Positions 1 to 4,858 of a DNA stretch of 5,716 nucleotides are shown here, piece after piece (positions within the stretch are counted from its first letter, which is position 1; the number at the start of each line of letters is the position of its first letter). Below the pieces are notes generated by a model. That model saw only the letters and a list, made by a program, of their open reading frames with translations. It searched no databases and was not told the origin of the DNA. The position numbers and the translations under genes were made by a program. The stretch is from Rhodospirillales bacterium (GTDB lineage Bacteria > Pseudomonadota > Alphaproteobacteria > Rhodospirillales > UBA2165): positions 1 to 5,716 of the forward strand of contig JABMOP010000179.1 in NCBI GenBank assembly GCA_013204125.1, read 5' to 3'.

Positions 1-197
1 CGATCAGTTGAGACCACCACGTGATTGTAGACGATGCTCTTGGGATCATTCGCAATTCCAAAAAGCCTGGTTTTAAAGCCAGCGTGTCGCATTAGTGCAA
101 GCGTTGATTCGGCTACAGTTCCGCAAGCCGTTACCCGATTGACCAAGTACCAAATAAAGTACTCAGAGTGATGTTCCGGGTCAGCAAATATATCTTG
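1..197 (-). pseudogene. Transglutaminase-like C-terminal part, separated from its N-terminal ORF by an in-frame TAA (partial at window edge)
   Basis: Reading the minus strand directly after the TAA at 198-200, the same frame stays open for 65 codons to the window edge. The translation begins QDIFADPEHHSEYF and contains ACGTVAESTLALMRHAGF, then a Gly and Arg, and 34 residues after the Cys the segment VYNHVVV. A Cys-Gly followed by a helix, a 'GxxxR' step and a His about 35 residues later matches the transglutaminase-like (papain-fold) core, where Cys and His are catalytic; the third residue, an Asp, would lie beyond the window. There is no ATG or Shine-Dalgarno-like sequence between the stop and the Cys; the only early alternative start is a TTG inside the conserved-looking stretch, and the first ATG lies after the Cys. 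I infer this is the remainder of the gene at 198-656, split by a nonsense mutation, a sequencing error or, less likely, stop readthrough. The family call is moderately sure; the pseudogene status is an inference. Confidence 0.5.
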
Positions 198-656
198 TTA
201 ATCCGCCTTGGAAATTTGGTGTTTACCGCCCCTGTTCCTTGTGTACTGCGCATTAACCAGAGACATTATTTCCCGCGCCAGAGTATCGCTTAGACCAATC
301 TTGGCTTTTGAATTTCCAGCGAGAAGCGTGTTGTAATCGTTAATAAACGATACAAAATTACCAATTTCGGCTGATCCCTCTTTTCCCTTTAGTTTTGATT
401 TTAGTGAATTAAGGTTGATGGAGAACCAATGCGGATCTTCAAAGTCCGGGTTGGATACCACAGCGTTAAATAAGTCAGTTTCCGGCTCCAAAATTATTTT
501 GTCATATCTGATAGTCCGGCTGGAATATGGACCGTCAAAAAATAGATAAGCGAATATATCGGCCGCTGCCTTTGGCTTCACGATAAATGCACCTACCAAC
601 GACAATACACCCAACCCAACAACCGACAAGAGGCCTAGTTTTATATGGCGAAACAT
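198..656 (-). CDS. Membrane-anchored or exported protein of unknown function; probable N-terminal portion of a split transglutaminase-like protein
   Basis: This is a 152-residue ORF from ATG to TAA. Residues about 7-26 form one hydrophobic segment after a short basic N-terminus (MFRHIK), so it is either a signal peptide (an Ala-rich AAAD follows near 30-33) or a single membrane anchor with the rest in the periplasm. The remainder (33-152) is polar and mixed, with no motif I recognise; it includes DPHWFSINL near 74-82 and a basic, flexible end (TRNRGGKHQISKAD). No strong ribosome binding site precedes the ATG. It lies 92 bases downstream of the ferredoxin-MBL gene on the same strand. Its base composition is distinctly AT-rich: two full 60-base lines counted by hand give about 33-37% GC, against about 57% for a line in the helicase gene, hinting at recent acquisition or weak constraint. 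Sequence beyond the TAA continues in frame with a transglutaminase-like pattern, so this may be only the front part of a broken gene. Confidence 0.6.
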   Translation of the reverse strand: MFRHIKLGLLSVVGLGVLSLVGAFIVKPKAAADIFAYLFFDGPYSSRTIRYDKIILEPETDLFNAVVSNPDFEDPHWFSINLNSLKSKLKGKEGSAEIGNFVSFINDYNTLLAGNSKAKIGLSDTLAREIMSLVNAQYTRNRGGKHQISKAD

Positions 657-674
657 GGTTAGAAGTTTCCCGTA

Positions 675-688
675 TAACTTTAAAGTTA
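675..688. promoter_or_regulatory. Perfect 14-base palindrome upstream of the 198-656 ORF (candidate operator)
   Basis: TAACTTTAAAGTTA equals its own reverse complement and lies 18 bases before the minus-strand ATG at 656, in the 92-base gap after the ferredoxin-MBL gene. A second short inverted element, GTTAAC, follows immediately on the plus strand. Position and symmetry fit a dimeric repressor site, but the tract is AT-rich, where such palindromes arise easily by chance. Confidence 0.2.
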
Positions 689-748
689 ATGTTAACCCTA
701 CCGTATATCCTAAAACGCCCGATGTCCGCTATGAGCTGCCGTCATCGC

Positions 749-1630
749 TCATGGCACAGCCATTTCAGAGGTTCCAGCCATGCGGCCGACCAATTCTTGT
801 AACGCAGAATCAGTCCCGCCGTCGGGCAGAAGCCGCCGCCCATGGCCCGGTAATATCCATTGAAAGCGATAATCCCTTAACCCGCCCATAGATTGGGTCT
901 GAAGCCGCCAATCGTACCAGCAGGTCTGCCGGGAAGCGCGCAGGCGATCCAATTCGCCGTCCCAGGATAAATGATCGCCGGTAAACAAGAACCGGTCTTT
1001 ATAGAGAAGGCAGACCGAGCCTTTGGTGTGGCCGGGCACAGGAATAGCGGTCAGATCGGCGTCGATCCGTACCGCCGTGGCGCCGGATAATTTTTGTTCA
1101 ACGGCGCTGAGCCCGCTATCGACGTCATCGGCGTGGATCATGCGAGTGCAGCCGAAATGGCGGGCAAATTGCGCGTGATCGGCAACGTCATCGCGGTGGG
1201 TAAGGAACATCAGGTCGACGCCGCCCAAGGCTTCAATTTTATTGACCAAAGCCCGGGCAAATCTTGGCGAATCGATCAAAACATTGCCTTGTGGCCGGCG
1301 GATCAAGTAGCTTGCCGCGCCGTAACTGGCGGCGGCATGGTATCCGCAGTAATAAACGTCCCCTTCTATGACTTCTGGAAAAAAATTCCCGGCGGCGGCT
1401 TTGGTTTTTACTTGGGAAATAATGGAACCCGTTGGGCAGGCGATCAATGCCTTTTCGGCATCCAGCCAATCGTCATCGCTAACCGGTTGGCGATGAACGC
1501 GCGAAGCGCCGTCGCGTTCGTCGAATATTTCTGGCGCAATCCACCTACAGGCATCACAATCGATACAACTGGACGCCACGTAAAATGGGCCGTCAACATT
1601 TGATGGTCGCCGATTTTTCAACTTAGCCAA
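749..1630 (-). CDS. Ferredoxin-metallo-beta-lactamase fusion protein (MBL-fold metallo-hydrolase)
   Basis: The 293-residue protein has two domains. Residues about 15-75 form a single-cluster ferredoxin: C22-x2-C25-x2-C28 and C65-P66, the usual four ligands of one [4Fe-4S] cluster. Residues about 90-270 form a metallo-beta-lactamase fold: the first metal motif is THRDDVADH (144-152), followed by PGHTKGS (H201), TGDH (D219) and LPGHG (H263). The first motif differs from the standard HxHxDH: Asp replaces the second His and the spacing to the DH pair is two residues longer. From memory, this HRDDVADH variant recurs in ferredoxin-linked MBL proteins of cyanobacteria and plants. The remaining metal ligands are present, so it is probably an active cytoplasmic metallo-hydrolase; the substrate is unknown, with a thioester or redox-linked hydrolysis being only guesses. 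Translation starts at TTG (1630): there is no in-frame ATG before the ferredoxin Cys residues, an upstream TAG closes the frame at 1643-1645, and AGGA lies 10 bases before the TTG. It is divergent from the cyclase gene. Confidence 0.85.
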   Translation of the reverse strand: MAKLKNRRPSNVDGPFYVASSCIDCDACRWIAPEIFDERDGASRVHRQPVSDDDWLDAEKALIACPTGSIISQVKTKAAAGNFFPEVIEGDVYYCGYHAAASYGAASYLIRRPQGNVLIDSPRFARALVNKIEALGGVDLMFLTHRDDVADHAQFARHFGCTRMIHADDVDSGLSAVEQKLSGATAVRIDADLTAIPVPGHTKGSVCLLYKDRFLFTGDHLSWDGELDRLRASRQTCWYDWRLQTQSMGGLRDYRFQWILPGHGRRLLPDGGTDSALQELVGRMAGTSEMAVP

Positions 1631-1640
1631 TTCGATTTGA

Positions 1641-1644
1641 TCCT
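1641..1644 (-). promoter_or_regulatory. Ribosome binding site supporting the TTG start of the ferredoxin-MBL gene
   Basis: On the minus strand AGGA is followed by a 10-base spacer and then TTG at 1630-1628. It is the only Shine-Dalgarno-like match between the upstream in-frame stop and the ferredoxin domain, and it favours this TTG over a second TTG four codons in (1621), which would sit 19 bases away. Confidence 0.4.
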
Positions 1645-1665
1645 AAGCGCAAATTTCAACAAATG

Positions 1666-1671
1666 ATAATA
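1666..1671 (-). promoter_or_regulatory. Candidate -10 element for the ferredoxin-MBL gene
   Basis: The minus strand reads TATTAT here, five of six bases of the sigma-70 -10 consensus, 35 bases before the TTG start. The stretch is AT-rich and I see no good -35 at normal spacing, so this is weak support only. Confidence 0.15.
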
Positions 1672-1742
1672 AGACGCAAGTTTAACAAGAAAATTGCCAC
1701 AAAGGCCAATTAATGCCTAGAAAAATGCCGATTTGTACCTAC

Positions 1743-1770
1743 TTAACTCATAATATTACCGTCGCATAAT
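1743..1770 (+). promoter_or_regulatory. Candidate sigma-70-like promoter for the diguanylate cyclase gene
   Basis: TTAACT (1743-1748; 4 of 6 to the -35 consensus) and CATAAT (1765-1770; 5 of 6 to the -10 consensus) are separated by 16 bases. Transcription would start near 1777 and leave a leader of about 120 bases before the ATG at 1900. A second weaker pair, TTGATG (1783-1788) and TAATTT (1805-1810), also with 16-base spacing, lies closer. The region is AT-rich, so chance matches are likely. Confidence 0.25.
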
Positions 1771-1879
1771 GACAGGCAGACCTTGATGCGAATGGCACTC
1801 AATTTAATTTCATCCTTTGATGCCAGGGTACGACGCGTTACATTCTCAGTCCGTATCGCTGTGCGGCATTTACGGATTT

Positions 1880-1885
1880 AGGGGG
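1880..1885 (+). promoter_or_regulatory. Purine-rich possible ribosome binding site of the diguanylate cyclase gene
   Basis: AGGGGG lies 14 bases before the ATG at 1900, longer than the usual 5-10. An in-frame TAA at 1888-1890 rules out further upstream starts, so 1900 is the first usable ATG. Confidence 0.25.
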
Positions 1886-1899
1886 CTTAACTCGCTGTT

Positions 1900-2940
1900 A
1901 TGGCGGACATAACGAAAATAGCTGAGCAGGCGATTGCCAAACTGCGTGGATTGGAAATTCCGCCGTCACCGGATAATTTTACCATTTGGTATCATTACTG
2001 CGCTGAAAGCTATCCGGATTTAAAGCGTACGGTTGATATTTTAATCGACAACAAGCAGGATTTCTCGCCTGAAGTCTGCGCCAATTTGTTTGAACGGTTC
2101 TTCTCCCAAAATTTGGAAAATCAGAACCTCAGCAACGCCACCGAAAAATTGGAAGGTGTTATCAAAAGGGCGGCTGAATTTTTGAACGAGGCCGGCGAAG
2201 GCGCGGCGGAATTTGGCGAAACTCTGGCCGATGTTTCGGGTGTTTTAGAAACCAGTTCAGGGAATCCACAGATCAGGGAAATCATTTCCGGCATTGTCAG
2301 CGCGAGCAAGCAGATGGAAGCGCGCTCGCAAATTCTCGAACGCAGACTGATCGAATCATCGGACGAAGTAGCTGAGTTACGCAAAGAAGTTGAAGTTACC
2401 CGGATCGAGGCATCGACCGACGCCCTAACCGGGCTCGCCAACCGCAAGATATTCGACATTACATTGCGCGAATCTGCGGCGCTGTCCATGGAAGAGGGCG
2501 AGCCGTTAAGCCTCCTGATGCTCGACATCGATTTTTTCAAAAAATTCAACGACAATTATGGCCATCAAACGGGCGACAAGGTTCTTAAACTTCTCGCTTT
2601 GGTGTTGAAGGAAAGCATCAAAGGCCAGGATACGGCGGCCCGCTATGGCGGCGAGGAATTTGTAGTCGTGCTTCCCCAAACCGAATTGGCTAATGCCTTT
2701 AAAGTTGGTGAATTGATCCGCAAACGGATCGCCAAGAAAAAAATTGTCAATCGGACGAGCGGCGAAACGCTCGGCGGCATCACTCTGTCCGTGGGTGCAG
2801 CGGTATACGTGCCCGGTGAGCCCTTGGTAAATCTGATCGAGCGCGCGGACATGGCGCTCTATACCGCCAAGCAGAACGGACGAAACCGGGTCGTTTCCGA
2901 AGACGATATCGATGTTCAGAAAGTGGTGGTCGGGATATGA
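1900..2940 (+). CDS. GGDEF-domain diguanylate cyclase (cytoplasmic, with N-terminal helical domain)
   Basis: This 346-residue protein should make cyclic di-GMP from two GTP. Residues about 1-75 form a helical domain with PPSPDNFTIWYHYCAES near 21-37, resembling the 'P-x-NY/F-x-x-WY' N-terminal domain seen on many alphaproteobacterial GGDEF proteins; its role is unknown. Residues about 135-172 look like a charged coiled-coil linker that would favour dimers. The GGDEF domain covers about 170-335: DALTGLANR (174-182), the metal-binding LDIDFFKKFND (208-218; D209), the active-site RYGGEEF (248-254) and LSVGAAVY (297-304) with the conserved ADMALYTAKQNGRNR end (316-330). All residues expected for catalysis appear present. 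The allosteric I-site, normally RxxD five residues before GGEEF, reads K241-G-Q-D244, so product inhibition may be weakened. There are no membrane segments and no EAL domain. It is divergent from the ferredoxin-MBL gene and 69 bases upstream of the ClC gene. Confidence 0.93.
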   Translation: MADITKIAEQAIAKLRGLEIPPSPDNFTIWYHYCAESYPDLKRTVDILIDNKQDFSPEVCANLFERFFSQNLENQNLSNATEKLEGVIKRAAEFLNEAGEGAAEFGETLADVSGVLETSSGNPQIREIISGIVSASKQMEARSQILERRLIESSDEVAELRKEVEVTRIEASTDALTGLANRKIFDITLRESAALSMEEGEPLSLLMLDIDFFKKFNDNYGHQTGDKVLKLLALVLKESIKGQDTAARYGGEEFVVVLPQTELANAFKVGELIRKRIAKKKIVNRTSGETLGGITLSVGAAVYVPGEPLVNLIERADMALYTAKQNGRNRVVSEDDIDVQKVVVGI

Positions 2941-2971
2941 CCAATTTTGCACACATGCCTGTTTTGATCCG

Positions 2972-3000
2972 TTGACAGACCGGCGTCACCACGAAATAAC
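2972..3000 (+). promoter_or_regulatory. Candidate sigma-70 promoter immediately before the ClC gene
   Basis: A perfect -35 hexamer TTGACA (2972-2977) is followed after 17 bases by AATAAC (2995-3000; 4 of 6 to the -10 consensus). The predicted transcription start, near 3007, is only a few bases from the ATG at 3010, which has no Shine-Dalgarno sequence. If the promoter is real, the message is either leaderless or translated from the in-frame ATG at 3049. Confidence 0.35.
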
Positions 3001-3009
3001 AACCCTCTA

Positions 3010-4791
3010 ATGCTGAAATGGACCGCCTTTAAGCCGAGCCGTATTCTCATGCGGTTGCGCCGGTTGGTTAGAAACGACCAATTAATTTTGTCCGTTTTGG
3101 CAGTCGTGGTCGGCGGCTTGGCCGGCGTCGGGACGGTTTTGCTGCGCCAAGGGATAACACTTGTTCAATCCATATCTTTCGGCACCAGCGCGGGTAGCTT
3201 CGTCGACTATGCTGCGGCGCTGCCGTGGTGGCATATCCTATCGGTCACCACGTTGGGCGGTCTCGCCGTCGGATTGTTCATCCATTATGCAATTCCCGGC
3301 CGCCGACCCCAAAGCATGGCCAGTGTGATCGCTGCGAGCGCTTTGCATGGCGGGCGCATGTCTTTGCGCACCGGTATTACTACCGCGATTGCTAGCGCCG
3401 CGTCGATGGGTGTTGGTGCGTCGGTTGGGCGCGAAGGGCCAGCGGTTCATTTGGGATCGACCCTCGGTGCCTGGGTTGCGGAAAAACTCCATCTGACACG
3501 ACCATTGTCGCGGGCGCTTTTGGGTTGCGGTGCGGCGGCGGCGGTTGCCGCGTCTTTCAACGCGCCCATTGCCGGCGCGCTTTTCGCCCATGAAGTTGTG
3601 GTCGGGCATTTCGCGCTTTCGGCGTTCGCTCCGATCGTTATTGCAAGCGTCGTCGGCACGATCATATCGCGCGTCGTGTATGGAGATTTCCCGGCCTTTA
3701 ACATTCAAGAACAATCGCTGACGTCGTTCCTGGAATTTCCGGCAGTGATCGGCCTCGGCATTATGTGCGGGTTCATGGCAATCATATTCATGCGTTCGAT
3801 CATGTACACGCAAGATTGTTCTGCAAAAATACCTGGACCCGCATGGCTGCGCCCTGCGGTGGGAGGTTTTATCGTTGGCGTTGTCGCGCTTCAATTCCCA
3901 CACGTGCTGGGCGTTGGTTACGAGGCGACGGGGCTTGCCTTGGGACAGCATTTCCCGCTGGCTTTGTTGTTGGCATTGGTCGTTGTCAAAACGTTCTCGA
4001 CCGCCATTAGCCTCGGTACCGGGTTCGGCGGCGGGGTGTTTACGCCGTCTTTGATGATCGGCGCCATGCTCGGCGGCGCTTACGGTATTGTTGTTACCAG
4101 CATATTCCCCGATCTGTCTTCGGGGGCCAGCGCCTATACAATTATCGGCATGGGGGCGATGGCGGCTGCCGTTCTCGGGGCGCCGATTTCGACCACCTTG
4201 ATTGTGTTCGAGTTGACCGATGATTACCCGCTGACCATTGCCGTCATGATCGCCGTCGTCATATCGTCCGTCATCACCCAGCAATTTCAGGGCAAATCAT
4301 TTTTCGCCTGGCAGTTGGAGCGGGTTGGGCTTGATCTCAAAGGCGGGTTCGAAGCGGCCTTGCTGCGCGCCATTAGGGTCGCCAGCGTCATGCGCACGGA
4401 AAGCGAAACCGTATTTGTCAGCTCCCCCTTGCCGGAAATTCGTGCGCGGCTACAAGATTCGGAAACCGGCGAATTATTTGTCGTTGCTGAAGATGGCCAA
4501 TTGTTCGGCACCATTACCTTGCATGATTTGAGCGATGTGGCCTTCGATCACGATGTGGACAATCTGATCAATGCCGGTGATATCGCCCGGACCCATCCTC
4601 CGGCGCTCAGCCAGACCGATGATCTGGAGGCCGCCAATAAAATGATTCGCGATACCGGCGAACATTACATTGCGGTTGTTGACGACCAAACCAGCATGAA
4701 GCTGGTTGGAACGTTGCACGAAACCGAGCTGATGACCGCCTATAATCGCGCCCTGTTGGAAAACCGGCATGAAGAACATGGCGGCGTTTGA
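3010..4791 (+). CDS. ClC-family chloride channel/transporter with C-terminal CBS domain pair
   Basis: This 593-residue inner-membrane protein has the ClC transport core (about 25-440) and two cytoplasmic CBS domains (about 455-515 and 525-580), which in this family often bind adenine nucleotides. GREGP (140-144) carries the gating glutamate E142, and GVFTP (342-346) forms the second anion-binding loop. Three positions depart from the E. coli ClC-ec1 pattern: the GSGIP loop is replaced by PGRRPQ (96-101), the internal proton glutamate (ec1 E203) aligns with V196 in LFAHEVVVGHF, and the central tyrosine (ec1 Y445) aligns with F432 in GKSFFAWQLER. Valine at the internal position is typical of ClC channels such as ClC-0 and ClC-1, so simple 2 Cl-/H+ exchange cannot be assumed. 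From memory, alphaproteobacterial relatives share these features, so this is probably a subfamily trait. The start is uncertain: the ATG at 3010 has no ribosome binding site, and M14 (3049) is an alternative that keeps the basic MRLRRLVRN segment before the first helix. Confidence 0.93.
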   Translation: MLKWTAFKPSRILMRLRRLVRNDQLILSVLAVVVGGLAGVGTVLLRQGITLVQSISFGTSAGSFVDYAAALPWWHILSVTTLGGLAVGLFIHYAIPGRRPQSMASVIAASALHGGRMSLRTGITTAIASAASMGVGASVGREGPAVHLGSTLGAWVAEKLHLTRPLSRALLGCGAAAAVAASFNAPIAGALFAHEVVVGHFALSAFAPIVIASVVGTIISRVVYGDFPAFNIQEQSLTSFLEFPAVIGLGIMCGFMAIIFMRSIMYTQDCSAKIPGPAWLRPAVGGFIVGVVALQFPHVLGVGYEATGLALGQHFPLALLLALVVVKTFSTAISLGTGFGGGVFTPSLMIGAMLGGAYGIVVTSIFPDLSSGASAYTIIGMGAMAAAVLGAPISTTLIVFELTDDYPLTIAVMIAVVISSVITQQFQGKSFFAWQLERVGLDLKGGFEAALLRAIRVASVMRTESETVFVSSPLPEIRARLQDSETGELFVVAEDGQLFGTITLHDLSDVAFDHDVDNLINAGDIARTHPPALSQTDDLEAANKMIRDTGEHYIAVVDDQTSMKLVGTLHETELMTAYNRALLENRHEEHGGV

Positions 4792-4858
4792 TCGGCCTCT
4801 GTAATATTCTAACCGCTGTAAGGCTGTCAGCCCGCGCCCGCCGTGATATAAGATTCCC

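Noticed and set aside
198..200. Reassignment of TAA as a sense codon, suggested by the open frame beyond it and by the TGA ends of the other genes
   Set aside because: Three TGA-ending genes are too few to show a bias, no other in-frame TAA is seen inside a gene here, and TAA reassignment is not known to me in such bacteria; a nonsense mutation is simpler.
587..891. Two small plus-strand ORFs over the gap between the two left genes
   Set aside because: They overlap the ends of the minus-strand genes, lack a ribosome binding site and have low-complexity, unrelated translations.
1094..1603. Plus-strand ORF of 169 codons opposite the ferredoxin-MBL gene
   Set aside because: It overlaps a gene with clear ferredoxin and MBL motifs and shows no recognisable domain of its own.
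1631..1899. Divergent intergenic region considered for a small RNA or riboswitch
   Set aside because: The stretch is AT-rich with promoter-like hexamers but I see no strong paired stems or terminator that would support an RNA gene.
2121..2952. Antisense ORFs of 144 and 148 codons over the diguanylate cyclase gene
   Set aside because: They mirror the codon bias of the GGDEF gene; their compositions (Ser/Arg-rich or mixed) show no family signature.
3238..4284. Long antisense ORF (348 codons) across the ClC gene
   Set aside because: Its translation is rich in Arg, Asn, His and Gly with no hydrophobic core or motif, typical of the complement of a GC-biased membrane-protein gene; the sense strand is an unmistakable ClC protein.
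4822..4832. GGCTGTCAGCC inverted repeat after the ClC gene, considered as a terminator
   Set aside because: The stem is only four to five base pairs with a very short loop, and there is no following T-run.
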